64,000 nucleotides of DNA. Origin: Chitinophagaceae bacterium (GTDB lineage: Bacteria > Bacteroidota > Bacteroidia > Chitinophagales > Chitinophagaceae). The position numbers and the translations under genes are program-made. Location of the stretch: assembly GCA_023957155.1 (NCBI GenBank), contig JAMLHK010000003.1, positions 1-64,000 on the forward strand, read 5' to 3'. Under the pieces are notes generated by a model. It saw only the letters and a list, made by a program, of their open reading frames with translations. It was not told the DNA's origin and did no database searches. Of this stretch, positions 34,476-43,080 are shown piece by piece (within the stretch, counting starts at the first letter, position 1; every line of letters begins with the position of its first letter).

Positions 34476-35762
34476 TCACATTTCCAGATCCTCTACCCGC
34501 TTCCTCACTGCATTGGCATGTGCCTGCAATCCTTCTGCCTCCGCCATACTCGTTACGATGGGCGCTATATGATGTAAACCCTGCCGGGAGAGCTTCTGGA
34601 AAGTAATCTTCTTAACAAAACTATCCACGCTCACTCCGCTGTACATTTTAGCATACCCGTTAGTAGGCAGGGTGTGGTTGGTACCACTGGCATAATCACC
34701 CACACTTTCCGGGGAGTAGTTACCGAGGAAAACAGAACCGGCGTTGATCACCAGCCCGGCTACAGCCTCATCATTTGCACAACTAAGGATGAGATGTTCG
34801 GGGGCATACGCATTGATAAACTCCATTGCCTCCCCGATATCTCCCACTACCACTGCTTTGCTATTGTTTAAGGCTTTTACGGCAATATCTTTTCGCGGCA
34901 AATCATTTAACTGTTTATTCACCTCTTTGATCACCTGCTCTGCAAAAGACCGGCTGGTGCTCACCAGCAACACCTGGCTGTCCGGCCCGTGTTCCGCCTG
35001 AGACAACAGGTCGGAAGCCGCATACGCTGCATTAGCCGTATCATCGGCCAGTACGCACACTTCGCTGGGACCGGCAGGCATATCAATGGCAATTCCATCA
35101 CGCTGAATCAACTGCTTGGCGCAGGTTACATACTGGTTACCCGGTCCAAAAATCTTGTACACGGCAGGAACAGTTTCCGTGCCATAGGCCATAGCTGCAA
35201 TAGCCTGTGCTCCTCCCACCTTATATATTTGTGTAATTCCCGCTACTTTAGCCGCGTATAATACCGCCGGATGAATGGAGCCGTTTTTGCCTGGCGGAGT
35301 ACATAAAACAATTTCCCTGCAACCCGCCAGCACTGCCGGTATGCCCAGCATCAGCACTGTGGAAAACAGCGGTGCGGACCCACCGGGAACATACAATCCC
35401 ACTTTTTCAATTCCTGTACTTTTTCGCCAGCAATGCACACCGGGCATAGTTTCCACCTCTTCCACCGGCTGCACCTGTACGGCATGAAACTTTTCTATAT
35501 GTATTTTTGCCTGTGTTATGGCAGCCCTTAGTCCGGCAGTCAATTCCTGCTCTACTATCGCCATTTCAGCTTCAGATACCCTTATATCTTCCAGTGGTAC
35601 CCTGTCAAAACGCTGTGTAAGCTCAATCAGTGCCTTATCTCCGTTTTGTTTCACCTGGTTCAGCACCTCCAGCACAGCCGCTTCAAGCACGGAATGATCC
35701 AACACCGGTCGTTGCAGCAAGGCAGGCCACTCATTGCGTGGTGGATTGATAATGATATTCAT
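34476..35762 (-). CDS. hisD: Histidinol dehydrogenase
   Basis: HisD oxidises histidinol to histidine in two NAD-dependent steps using zinc. This 428-residue protein has the family markers VGLYVPGGSAPLFSTVLML, VGGAQAIAAMAYGTETVP, GPGNQYVTCAK, DMPAGPSEVCVLAD, LLSQAEHGPDSQ (zinc ligands Gln and His), APEHLIL and GTNHTLPT. Complete. Follows hisG with a 71-base gap containing a REP-like palindrome. Confidence 0.96.
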   Translation of the reverse strand: MNIIINPPRNEWPALLQRPVLDHSVLEAAVLEVLNQVKQNGDKALIELTQRFDRVPLEDIRVSEAEMAIVEQELTAGLRAAITQAKIHIEKFHAVQVQPVEEVETMPGVHCWRKSTGIEKVGLYVPGGSAPLFSTVLMLGIPAVLAGCREIVLCTPPGKNGSIHPAVLYAAKVAGITQIYKVGGAQAIAAMAYGTETVPAVYKIFGPGNQYVTCAKQLIQRDGIAIDMPAGPSEVCVLADDTANAAYAASDLLSQAEHGPDSQVLLVSTSRSFAEQVIKEVNKQLNDLPRKDIAVKALNNSKAVVVGDIGEAMEFINAYAPEHLILSCANDEAVAGLVINAGSVFLGNYSPESVGDYASGTNHTLPTNGYAKMYSGVSVDSFVKKITFQKLSRQGLHHIAPIVTSMAEAEGLQAHANAVRKRVEDLEM

Positions 35763-35782
35763 CAGACGATTCGAATTTGAGA

Positions 35783-35802
35783 CCTGTCTGCCGACAGGAA
35801 GG
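35783..35802. repeat. REP-like palindrome between hisG and hisD
   Basis: CCTGTCTGCCGACAGGAAGG, flanked by TTTGAGA and TTTGAAATTTGAGATTTGAAA, sits in the short hisG-hisD gap. It would form a hairpin in the his mRNA. Confidence 0.55.
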
Positions 35803-35833
35803 TTTGAAATTTGAGATTTGAAACTTTCTTCCT

Positions 35834-36685
35834 CTACATTACCATTTTCTCAATCGGCACTACTAATATGCCCTGCGCACCTGCAGCTTTCAGCCTTTCT
35901 ATTTTATCCCAAAATTCGTCTTCATTCAATACACTGTGTACAGAGCTCCAGCCTTTATCTGCCAGGGGAACTACCGTAGGGCTTTTCATTCCCGGCAGGA
36001 GGCCGATGATCTCATCCAGCTTATCATTGGGTGCATTCAGTAAAATATATTTATTGTTCTTCGCTTTTTTTACGGCATGGATGCGGAACAGTAATTTATC
36101 AAGTACCCGCTGCCGAACGGCATCAAAGCCGTTATGGCGGATAAGCACCGCCTGCGACTGCAGGATCGTTTCCACTTCTTTCAGCCCGTTGGTAAGCAAG
36201 GTAGACCCGCTGCTCACCAGGTCGCAGATAGCATCAGACAAACCGATACCCGGAGCTATTTCCACTGATCCACTGATCTCATGTATGTCGGCACTCACCT
36301 TATTTTTTTCCAGGAACTGCCGGGTAAGGTAGGGATAACTGGTAGCGATACGTTTCCCTTCAAGGGATTGTACATTTTGATACTGCTCTCCTCTCACCAC
36401 GGCTATACTCAGCCGGCAGCCGCCAAACCCCAGTTGTTCAACCGCCTTCACGGATTTATTCTTTTCGTAAACCACATTTTCACCCACAATACCGATATCC
36501 GCCACCCCGTCTTCCACGTATTGGGGAATATCATCGTCCCTTAAAAAAAACACCTGCAATGGGAAATTAGTGGCTTCCGTTTTAAGTTTATTGGCTCCGT
36601 TGGAAATAGCGATACCACATTCTTTGAGCAGCTTCATGGAGTCTTCATGCAGTCTCCCCGATTTTTGTATTGCCAGTTTAAGCAT
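35834..36685 (-). CDS. hisG: ATP phosphoribosyltransferase, long form
   Basis: HisG catalyses the first step of histidine synthesis. At 283 residues it is the long, self-sufficient form. KLAIQKSGRLHEDSMKLLKE opens it; VADIGIVGENVVYE and EIAPGIGLSDAICDLVSSGST (PRPP-binding) form the catalytic part. The C-terminal 75 residues (PTVVPLADKGWSSVHSVL) are the ACT-like histidine-feedback domain. It is the first structural gene of the his operon, downstream of an attenuator with a His-rich leader peptide. Confidence 0.96.
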   Translation of the reverse strand: MLKLAIQKSGRLHEDSMKLLKECGIAISNGANKLKTEATNFPLQVFFLRDDDIPQYVEDGVADIGIVGENVVYEKNKSVKAVEQLGFGGCRLSIAVVRGEQYQNVQSLEGKRIATSYPYLTRQFLEKNKVSADIHEISGSVEIAPGIGLSDAICDLVSSGSTLLTNGLKEVETILQSQAVLIRHNGFDAVRQRVLDKLLFRIHAVKKAKNNKYILLNAPNDKLDEIIGLLPGMKSPTVVPLADKGWSSVHSVLNEDEFWDKIERLKAAGAQGILVVPIEKMVM

Positions 36686-36704
36686 GATATATTGTATTTA
36701 AAAT

Positions 36705-36775
36705 AAAAAAGACCTACCGGATGGTAAGCCTCTAATCTGTTGTATCGTAATCTGCACATACAGCACCGGCCTACC
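36705..36775 (-). terminator. his operon attenuator: terminator with antiterminator partner
   Basis: On the minus strand GGCTTACC (plus 36723-36730) pairs over eight positions with GGTAGGTC (plus 36711-36718) around ATCC, and six T residues follow (plus 36705-36710): an intrinsic terminator before hisG. Upstream, GGTAGGCC (plus 36768-36775), which overlaps the leader-peptide stop, can pair with the same GGCTTACC over all eight positions, forming the antiterminator. The two pairings exclude each other. Confidence 0.88.
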
Positions 36776-36818
36776 CAATGGGCAAGAAATGATGGTGATG
36801 ATGTGTGCGATAGTTCAT
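36771..36818 (-). CDS. hisL: his operon leader peptide (attenuator)
   Basis: A 15-codon frame from ATG 36818 to TAG 36771 reads MNYRTHHHHHFLPIG, with five His codons in a row. It lies about 17 bases after the predicted transcription start and just before the mutually exclusive hairpins, so ribosome stalling at His codons would free hisG from termination. It is too short for standard gene calling and is supported by position, codons and RNA structure together. Confidence 0.92.
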   Translation of the reverse strand: MNYRTHHHHHFLPIG

Positions 36819-36840
36819 AATCAATTTGCTTTTAACGGCG

Positions 36841-36870
36841 CAAAAATAAGACACAAGTTTTACCCGGCAA
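36841..36870 (-). promoter_or_regulatory. his operon promoter (TTG-N19-TATTTTTG)
   Basis: On the minus strand TTG (plus 36868-36870), a 19-base spacer and TATTTTTG (plus 36841-36848) match the Bacteroidota primary-sigma consensus TTG-N19-20-TAnnTTTG exactly. Transcription should start near 36835, just upstream of the leader peptide. Confidence 0.8.
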
Positions 36871-36998
36871 AATTTATAAAATTACATTTAAAATCGAGTT
36901 TAACATTTTCCGGCGGTATTCTAAGCTACCCCGATAGCAAAAAATACAAATTATTGTATAAATTGTACCCTCTTTTATAAACGCAACAACTTTCAATC

Positions 36999-37760
36999 AT
37001 GATGATCCATCTTTCAAAAATTACGTTGATCACTTTTTTATGCTTTTCAATTTCTTCGGCTTTTGCGCAAAAAGCGCCACGTGATGGCGATCCTAAATTA
37101 ACCGAATACTGGGATCCTCCCGTTCGTATCATTACCCCTGGAAATGCCAATAGCGATGCCCCCTCCGATGCCATTGTGCTGTTTAACGGAAAAGACGCAT
37201 CTAAATGGAAATCACAAAAAGACGGGGGAGAGGTAAAATGGAAAATTGAAGATGGCGCTTTAGTGGTCGTAAAGGGAGCCGGCAATATAGAAACCAAACA
37301 GGGCTTTGGCGACTGCCAGTTGCACATTGAATGGCGTACACCCGCCGAAGTAAAAGGGAATAGCCAGGGACGCGGCAATAGTGGTATCTTTCTGATGAAC
37401 AGGTACGAGCTTCAGGTGCTGGACAATTACAATAACCGTACCTATTCCAACGGGCAGGCGGCCAGCATATACAAGCAAACCCCTCCCTTAGTAAATGCTT
37501 CGCGCGGACCGGGCGAATGGCAGACTTATGATATTTTATTTACCGCACCTACCTTCCAGGAAGATGGAACCGTTAAAACACCCGCAAGGATCACGGTATT
37601 TCACAATGGAGTGATCGTACAAAATAATACAACGATATGGGGTTCTACCCAATACGTTGGTACGCCCAATTACGAAACACACAGCCCTAAAGAACCGATC
37701 AGCCTGCAGGATCATGGTAATCCCGTAGCTTACAGGAATATCTGGATAAGACCGCTGTAA
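36999..37760 (+). CDS. DUF1080 (3-keto-disaccharide hydrolase-type) exported protein
   Basis: A 253-residue exported protein (signal [24 protein letters not shown] segment, residues about 5-23). DUF1080 begins at [20 protein letters not shown] and includes [33 protein letters not shown] and [21 protein letters not shown]. The RYELQVLD and QDHG segments are the best conserved part of the family. It belongs to a different branch from the DUF1080 protein at 27 kb. It stands alone, divergent from the his operon, and is followed by two palindromic repeats. Likely a periplasmic glycan-processing enzyme. Confidence 0.87.
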   Translation: MMIHLSKITLITFLCFSISSAFAQKAPRDGDPKLTEYWDPPVRIITPGNANSDAPSDAIVLFNGKDASKWKSQKDGGEVKWKIEDGALVVVKGAGNIETKQGFGDCQLHIEWRTPAEVKGNSQGRGNSGIFLMNRYELQVLDNYNNRTYSNGQAASIYKQTPPLVNASRGPGEWQTYDILFTAPTFQEDGTVKTPARITVFHNGVIVQNNTTIWGSTQYVGTPNYETHSPKEPISLQDHGNPVAYRNIWIRPL

Positions 37761-37771
37761 GAATGTGGAAA

Positions 37772-37848
37772 CCTGCTTACCGGCAGGCAGGTGTGCTAAT
37801 TTGAAAATGTAGTGGTCGGTACGCGGCAAAAGCGCGCCAGACCACTAC
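37772..37848. repeat. Two palindromic repeats after the DUF1080 gene
   Basis: CCTGCTTACCGGCAGGCAGG (37772-37791) is a REP-like copy. It is followed at 37811-37848 by GTGGTCGGTACGC...GCGCCAGACCACTAC, a second palindrome type (GCGGTC-NGAC/GTAC-NGACCGC) that recurs at 44131-44158, 53632-53666 and 53712-53746. Together they may end the upstream transcript. Confidence 0.5.
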
Positions 37849-37911
37849 ATTAAATATAGAATAAGTGTAATCAGGAAGTTGGCAGCCATAGTAACGGACA
37901 CTGCGTAAATA

Positions 37912-38256
37912 ATGAAAGACAAACTGAACATCATTTTTAAGCCATTCGTCCTGGCACTTATCGCTCTGACCGTTGGTTACACATTAATCCATTGGACGCT
38001 TTTTATTGAGCTTAATCTTTTTTCGCTAAAAGAGATTGTCACAAACTTTGGTATTCCTATCGTGTTGACAGGTTTGGCAGCGTGGATTTTCCTACGACCG
38101 AAATTTAAAATGCTGAACCTTGAGGCAAAACGTGGAAACTGGCGGGACTTTTACAGTTTTATTGCCTGGATTGCGCTGACAATTCCAGTAATAATTGCAC
38201 AAGAATATATACTGTTAATCTGCCCGCACTATCTTTTTTCCATTTGGAAACACTAA
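37912..38256 (+). CDS. Small membrane protein, possibly truncated N-terminal fragment
   Basis: A 114-residue protein with three hydrophobic segments (FVLALIALTVGYTLIHWTLF, FGIPIVLTGLAAWIFL and SFIAWIALTIPVIIAQEYIL). I do not recognise the family with certainty. The end, ILLICPHYLFSIWKH, reads as if the frame continues by chance into the gene on the opposite strand, whose 3' end it overlaps by 42 bases. It may be a broken fragment of a larger membrane protein. It lies in a short AT-rich island with repeat fragments on either side. Confidence 0.5.
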   Translation: MKDKLNIIFKPFVLALIALTVGYTLIHWTLFIELNLFSLKEIVTNFGIPIVLTGLAAWIFLRPKFKMLNLEAKRGNWRDFYSFIAWIALTIPVIIAQEYILLICPHYLFSIWKH

Positions 38257-38769
38257 TTGAATAATACCGTATTCTCTATTACTAAAAAGCGTAGCAGTGT
38301 CACTGTTGTCTATATATTGAGCATGCTTGTACATTTTTATCGGATAAACATTCCTATATATTTTGCCATTAACAGACAAAGAAGGAATTGTGGACTGAAG
38401 GGAGTCAAGAACTATCGCATAAAAGTTCCAATAGGACTCAATCTCTACATAGAGAGAACGGCCCAAGGCGCTCACACTTATCTGTAAGCCCAGTCCACCG
38501 TTGTTTTCTGCACGATAAGCAACCTCATATTCTTCTGTAAAAATGCCTGTTCTACCTAAAATCCCAATTTGTTCATGAAAATACCTGCGGTATTGATTTT
38601 GCTTTAATATTTGCAGCGTTGAAGCGGTGTCTATGAATTTAATAATCTGTCCTTCCGAGTAGTTAACGAAATCTAATTGTTTCTCGCTAAATCGTAAATA
38701 GGTGCTTCTTTTCTTACATGAAAAGAACATTAATCCTGCGAGTCCGAATATTATAAGTTTGCTCATCAT
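38215..38769 (-). CDS. Lipoprotein of unknown function
   Basis: Read from MMSKLIIFGLAGLMFFSC (ATG 38769), with a lipobox Cys near residue 18, this is a roughly 184-residue lipoprotein. The mature part has no motif I recognise; VAYRAENNGGLGLQISVSALGRSLYVEIES suggests a mostly beta structure. AT-rich and flanked on its 5' side by a fragment of repeat Y, it looks like cassette-type accessory DNA. The upstream four-residue extension is unneeded. Confidence 0.65.
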   Translation of the reverse strand: MMSKLIIFGLAGLMFFSCKKRSTYLRFSEKQLDFVNYSEGQIIKFIDTASTLQILKQNQYRRYFHEQIGILGRTGIFTEEYEVAYRAENNGGLGLQISVSALGRSLYVEIESYWNFYAIVLDSLQSTIPSLSVNGKIYRNVYPIKMYKHAQYIDNSDTATLFSNREYGIIQLVFPNGKKIVRAD

Positions 38770-38776
38770 AGTAGCA

Positions 38777-38810
38777 TACAATGGTATGACTTGGCGATGT
38801 ATGATATTCC
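38777..38810 (-). repeat. Fragment of attC-like repeat Y
   Basis: CAATGGTATGACTTGGCGATGT (38779-38800) matches the reverse complement of Y1's right end at 21 of 22 positions, and similarity continues weakly to TATTCC. Only this part of the repeat is recognisable. Confidence 0.55.
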
Positions 38811-38902
38811 ATGATTCATCAGCCCTTTGCCGTTGCCAAATTTACGAATAAAAGTCCGTTATACGTGAGGGGAGGCAGATCCAACTGTACCCTACAACTT
38901 TC

Positions 38903-38910
38903 TATCTTTG
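38903..38910 (+). promoter_or_regulatory. TATCTTTG -7 box directly before msrC
   Basis: TATCTTTG fits TAnnTTTG and ends four bases before the msrC ATG (38915). Transcription would begin at or next to the start codon, implying a leaderless or nearly leaderless mRNA. No clear TTG is seen at the usual upstream distance. Confidence 0.5.
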
Positions 38911-38914
38911 CAGC

Positions 38915-39400
38915 ATGGCTGAAGATTTGATCATTACCACAGGTTCCAAAGCAGAACAATACCAGTCGCTTATTCCCCAAATAAAAGCCCTCACAGAAGG
39001 AGAAACCGACCTCATAGCCAACTTAGCCAATATAGCTGCAGCGCTCAAAGAACAGTTCGGCTGGTTCTGGGTAGGGTTTTATATCGTAAAGGCTGATGAG
39101 CTGGTCATAGGTCCTTTCCAGGGACCCGTAGCCTGCACCCGTATCCGTAAAGGACGCGGGGTATGCGGTAGTAGCTGGGAAAAAGCGGAAACCATCATTG
39201 TACCAGATGTTGAACAATTCCCGGGACATATCGCCTGCAGCAGCCTGTCAAAATCAGAAATCGTTATACCCGTTATCCGGAATAATACGGTGGTAGGTGT
39301 GCTGGATATAGACAGCAGCACCTACGATCAGTTTGATTCCACCGACCAGCGGTACCTTGAAGAAATCGTTGGATCTATTCGCTGGCAGGGATATAAATAA
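38915..39400 (+). CDS. msrC: Free methionine-(R)-sulfoxide reductase (GAF domain)
   Basis: fRMsr reduces free methionine-R-sulfoxide. This 161-residue single-GAF protein has the three family cysteines: VACTRIRKGRGVCGSSW (two) and GHIACSSLSKSEIVIP (catalytic). FGWFWVGFYIVKADELVIGPFQG and VVGVLDIDSSTYDQFD are family hallmarks. Cytoplasmic, stand-alone gene; the promoter box ends four bases before the start codon. Confidence 0.93.
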   Translation: MAEDLIITTGSKAEQYQSLIPQIKALTEGETDLIANLANIAAALKEQFGWFWVGFYIVKADELVIGPFQGPVACTRIRKGRGVCGSSWEKAETIIVPDVEQFPGHIACSSLSKSEIVIPVIRNNTVVGVLDIDSSTYDQFDSTDQRYLEEIVGSIRWQGYK

Positions 39401-39443
39401 TGATTGTACTCCCATCGCAATTCACGCTATACTGCTATCATCA

Positions 39444-40706
39444 TTACTTCCTATCCTGTTCTGCCAGTTCTTTAAGCATCTGCATCATAACGGCTCCCGC
39501 TTCTCTGCCGGGCGACATACTGGTAAGATAAGGCGTAGCATACAATGTTGTTCCGGGTTCAAAAAAGCCCGGCTTAATGATATAGCCCAATTCATCCTGT
39601 CCCAAACCAAGCACACATTTCGGGCCTTCTCGGAGCATCATTCTTTTGGTGGCAAGTCCGTACAGGGGAGAAGTTTCACCCGGGTGTGTAGCAAACGTTG
39701 CATTACCGATATTAAACCATACTATTTCGGTAGGTGTTCCTTCACCCATATCTCTTTTTATTACTCCTGCACCGGCTAATTGCAAAAACGTTTTATTGTC
39801 AACCGGCATCTCAAAACGGCGTGAAGCAAAAGATATATCCGTACCCTCCAGCTTCTTCGCCTGTTGTAATGCTGTAGTAACTGCGCCGGCAAGCATAGCT
39901 CCCTTTTTTTCCGCATCCTCAAACGTACGCGCTACTTTTTCAGGCTGCACCCATCCCCCTATTGCACCCTGCAGGTACAGATTAACACCGCCCGTACTCT
40001 TCTTCATCTGCTTATAAAACCCGGAAGGGAAATCGGCGCTCACCAGGGTATTTTCCCTTCCCAGGAAAGTAGGATGGCAGGCAAAATTGGTCAGTGTGGC
40101 AATATTTTTTCCACCGGGAGTAGCAAACTGCAGTATCGTTGCCGTACGATCAATTTCCGTACTATCCGAAATATTTTCTACCCATCCTTTTCCAAATATT
40201 GTTTCAGCATATTTTACAACAACGGGATGCCGTTGCTTCCACGCTTTTTCAATCACATCTGCCGCAGTCTTAACCAAAAAGCGATTATATGCGCTGTCTG
40301 TGCCGGTATGCGCCATATCCATTCCCCAGATACCAATAACATCCGGACCGGAATGAGTATGTGTAGAAGAAACAATGATCTGATCCGCATTAAATACATC
40401 GGGCGAAAGTCTTAACTCAACCGCATCTCTTATCTGCTGCACAACAGGATAAGGCAAGCCTATACAGTCTATCGTAACCAATGCCAGGGCATTGAGCCGG
40501 TTTGCCACCACTACGGCTTTTACAAAAAGGTCGTCATGCACACCGGTACTCCTCCTGTTTTGATCATAACCGGCAAGAAAACTTCCGTCCGGCGGGTTGA
40601 TCACCGCTTCGGCTGCGCCGGCCAGCAGGCGACCGGGTGCGCCGGACTGCGCAACAAGTACAATAGCCGTAAAAAATACAAGGATACAGGAGAATACCTT
40701 TTTCAT
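39444..40706 (-). CDS. Neutral/alkaline ceramidase N-terminal-domain protein, exported
   Basis: A 420-residue exported protein (signal MKKVFSCILVFFTAIVLVAQ). AGAAEAVINPPDGSFLAGYDQ, VSSTHTHSGPDVIG and TLTNFACHPTFLGRENTLVSADFPSGF are the zinc-site segments of neutral ceramidases. The C-terminal immunoglobulin-like domain of full-length ceramidases is missing, as in many bacterial relatives. It may hydrolyse an amide-linked lipid or another substrate; ceramide use is unproven. Divergent from the TIM-barrel gene across 59 bases. Confidence 0.83.
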   Translation of the reverse strand: MKKVFSCILVFFTAIVLVAQSGAPGRLLAGAAEAVINPPDGSFLAGYDQNRRSTGVHDDLFVKAVVVANRLNALALVTIDCIGLPYPVVQQIRDAVELRLSPDVFNADQIIVSSTHTHSGPDVIGIWGMDMAHTGTDSAYNRFLVKTAADVIEKAWKQRHPVVVKYAETIFGKGWVENISDSTEIDRTATILQFATPGGKNIATLTNFACHPTFLGRENTLVSADFPSGFYKQMKKSTGGVNLYLQGAIGGWVQPEKVARTFEDAEKKGAMLAGAVTTALQQAKKLEGTDISFASRRFEMPVDNKTFLQLAGAGVIKRDMGEGTPTEIVWFNIGNATFATHPGETSPLYGLATKRMMLREGPKCVLGLGQDELGYIIKPGFFEPGTTLYATPYLTSMSPGREAGAVMMQMLKELAEQDRK

Positions 40707-40765
40707 ATTCGTGTTCTTTATTTAAAAATAAGTAATTTGCTTTCTTATTAAAATTTAATTTAACG

Positions 40766-41695
40766 ATGTCATCCAACCGCCGTAATTTCTTAAAACAAAT
40801 GGGCGCCTTCGCTGCCGGCGCCGGCGTTTTTTCCGCTTTACCTTTTGAAGCTGCCGCCACAAACAAAAAAGCATTTTTCAAAATATCATTAGCCGAGTGG
40901 TCGCTGCACAAGACCCTGTTCAGCAAGAAGATCACCAACCTGGATTTCCCTGCTATCGCCAAAAAGGAATATGGCATCAGCGTGGTAGAGTACGTAAACC
41001 AGTTTTTTAAAGACAAAGCCACGGACACGGCCTATCTCAACGAGCTGCTGAAGCGCTGTAAGGATAATGGAGTAAAAAATCATTTGATCATGATAGATGG
41101 CGAAGGCGGGCTTGCCGACCTGGACGAAGCCAAAAGAAAAGCTACCGTGGAAAATCATTATAAATGGGTAGACGCTGCAAAATACTTAGGCTGCACTACC
41201 ATCAGGGTAAACAGCTACGGACAGGGAAGCGCTGAAGATGTGCAAAAAGCGGCAATTGACGGGCTGGGCAGGCTGGGAGAATACGGAGAGCAGGTGGGTA
41301 TCAATATTATAGTAGAAAATCATGGCGGATATTCCTCTAACGGACAATGGCTGGCAGGGGTTATGAAAGGTGTAAATAAAAAGAATGTGGGCACGTTGCC
41401 TGATTTTGGTAATTTCTGCATCAAAAGAACAAATGAAGGTTGTGCAGAAGAATATGACCGCTATAAGGGCGTAGCCGAGCTGATGCCCTTTGCCAAAGGC
41501 GCCAGCGCCAAAACTAATGACTTTGACGAAAAAGGTAACTGTATAGAAACCGACTATATCCGGATGATGCGGATCGTTAAGGAATCGGGATTCAGGGGAT
41601 ATGTAGGTATTGAATATGAAGGAAGCAAACTCAGCGAGGCAGAAGGGATCAAAAAAACAAAGGCTTTGCTGGAGAAAGTAGCCGGGATCCTGTAG
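40766..41695 (+). CDS. Sugar phosphate isomerase/epimerase-like TIM barrel, Tat-exported
   Basis: A 309-residue AP_endonuc_2 (xylose-isomerase-like) barrel with a twin-arginine signal: [20 protein letters not shown]. Metal-site segments are [29 protein letters not shown] and [13 protein letters not shown]. Families of this kind interconvert sugars or keto-sugars, often with oxidoreductases and DUF1080 enzymes in 3-keto-glycoside routes, which the DUF1080 genes nearby make plausible. No direct partner is adjacent. Confidence 0.83.
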   Translation: MSSNRRNFLKQMGAFAAGAGVFSALPFEAAATNKKAFFKISLAEWSLHKTLFSKKITNLDFPAIAKKEYGISVVEYVNQFFKDKATDTAYLNELLKRCKDNGVKNHLIMIDGEGGLADLDEAKRKATVENHYKWVDAAKYLGCTTIRVNSYGQGSAEDVQKAAIDGLGRLGEYGEQVGINIIVENHGGYSSNGQWLAGVMKGVNKKNVGTLPDFGNFCIKRTNEGCAEEYDRYKGVAELMPFAKGASAKTNDFDEKGNCIETDYIRMMRIVKESGFRGYVGIEYEGSKLSEAEGIKKTKALLEKVAGIL

Positions 41696-41822
41696 CCTTA
41701 TATAAGCAGCCCTGCAATAACAGTCCATACTTCAGAGAAGGCGGTGGCATAGAAAAAGTAACCGCTTTTTATTATTCGGGCACGTTTTTATACGTAACTT
41801 GTTTATAATAGAATGCTGAAGT

Positions 41823-42944
41823 ATGAATCCATTGCCTTTAACCGTAAGACGCTCCATAGAGCTTTTGGGCTTGTGTTTGCTCATCGCGCTCTTTTCCGTG
41901 GCCAACACCATCATCATGCCTTTGCTGATGGCATTTTTTATAAGCCTGATGCTATTGCCCCTGTTCAGAATTTTAGTGAAAATCAGAATCCCTGAAATCA
42001 TTGCTATAGTTTTAGTTATCTTTACCGCGGCCCTGATCATCTTAGCGGTGCTGGCCTTTTTTTCCCTGCAAATAGCTTCATTAGTAAAAGATTTTCCGGA
42101 AATAGAGAAAAATCTTAACCTTCACTGGACTACACTAAGCAACTGGATCAACAGAAATCTGCATCTTTCTGCCGACCAGCAAATCAAAGTATTGCAGGAG
42201 CAGGGCGGTAAGCTGCTGAACAATGCAGGCTCTTACCTGAGCGGCGCGGCGGTGTCCATCACAGGGGTTTTTGTATTTATGGGTCTGCTGCCTATTTATG
42301 TTTTTCTTATTCTTTTTTACAAGAATCTTTTATTGCGTTTTATTTTCCTGTGGTTTAACCGGGATGATCATCCCCAGGTAGAATCGGCATTGCGTGAAAC
42401 GGAAGTAATGGTTAAAAGCTACCTGATTGGTTTACTGATACAGGTAACCTATATGACTGTGCTGCTGGGAGGTATTTTAATGATAGTAGGCATCAAGCAT
42501 GCCATGCTCATCGCGATCATTTTTGCCGTACTTAACCTTATACCTTATGTGGGCGCCCTTATCGGTAATATCATCGGGGTTTTACTTACCCTCACTTCTT
42601 CCAGCGAACTGTGGCACGTTCTCACCGTACTGATCGTCATTGCCGTTGTACAGTTTTTAGACAATAATATTCTGATGCCCCGTATTGTGGGTTCTAAAGT
42701 AAAGATCAACGCCCTGGTAAGCATCATCGGAGTGATTATCGGCGGCTCGCTTGCAGGCGTTTCTGGCATGTTTTTATCCCTGCCGATGATTGCCATTCTT
42801 AAAATTATTTTCGATCATACTACCGAGTTCCGCCACTGGGGTATTTTACTGGGTGATGAGCGCCCGGGGCTCAGCCCGATGAATAATCCTGCGGTAAGGT
42901 TAAGAAACAAGCATGTAAGAAAGCCGGATAAGGAAGAGGAGTGA
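41823..42944 (+). CDS. AI-2E family transporter (membrane permease)
   Basis: A 373-residue polytopic protein of the AI-2E/PerM family. It has paired N-terminal segments (ELLGLCLLIALFSVANTIIMPLLMAFFISL in parts), a central amphipathic region (residues about 85-150), and the conserved LNLIPYVGALIGNIIGVLL and LDNNILMPRIVGSKVKINALV near the C-terminus, followed by GGSLAGVSGMFLSLP. Relatives export autoinducer-2 or act as Na+/H+ antiporters; the substrate here is unknown. Stand-alone gene. Confidence 0.9.
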   Translation: MNPLPLTVRRSIELLGLCLLIALFSVANTIIMPLLMAFFISLMLLPLFRILVKIRIPEIIAIVLVIFTAALIILAVLAFFSLQIASLVKDFPEIEKNLNLHWTTLSNWINRNLHLSADQQIKVLQEQGGKLLNNAGSYLSGAAVSITGVFVFMGLLPIYVFLILFYKNLLLRFIFLWFNRDDHPQVESALRETEVMVKSYLIGLLIQVTYMTVLLGGILMIVGIKHAMLIAIIFAVLNLIPYVGALIGNIIGVLLTLTSSSELWHVLTVLIVIAVVQFLDNNILMPRIVGSKVKINALVSIIGVIIGGSLAGVSGMFLSLPMIAILKIIFDHTTEFRHWGILLGDERPGLSPMNNPAVRLRNKHVRKPDKEEE

Positions 42945-43046
42945 AGGATTTCAGATTAGAAATTTGAAATAGGAATTTCATCTTGCAACAACGGGTTTTT
43001 TGTGCGTTAAAATCGCCCATATTTCACCCTTCAAAATGATATTTTG

Positions 43047-43054
43047 TATCTTTG
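43047..43054 (+). promoter_or_regulatory. TATCTTTG -7 box for the Fic antitoxin-toxin operon
   Basis: TATCTTTG fits TAnnTTTG and lies 26 bases before the antitoxin ATG; GGAG follows at 43057-43060. The upstream TTG element is not obvious. Confidence 0.55.
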
Positions 43055-43080
43055 CAGGAGTGAAATTAAAGTACAGAACT

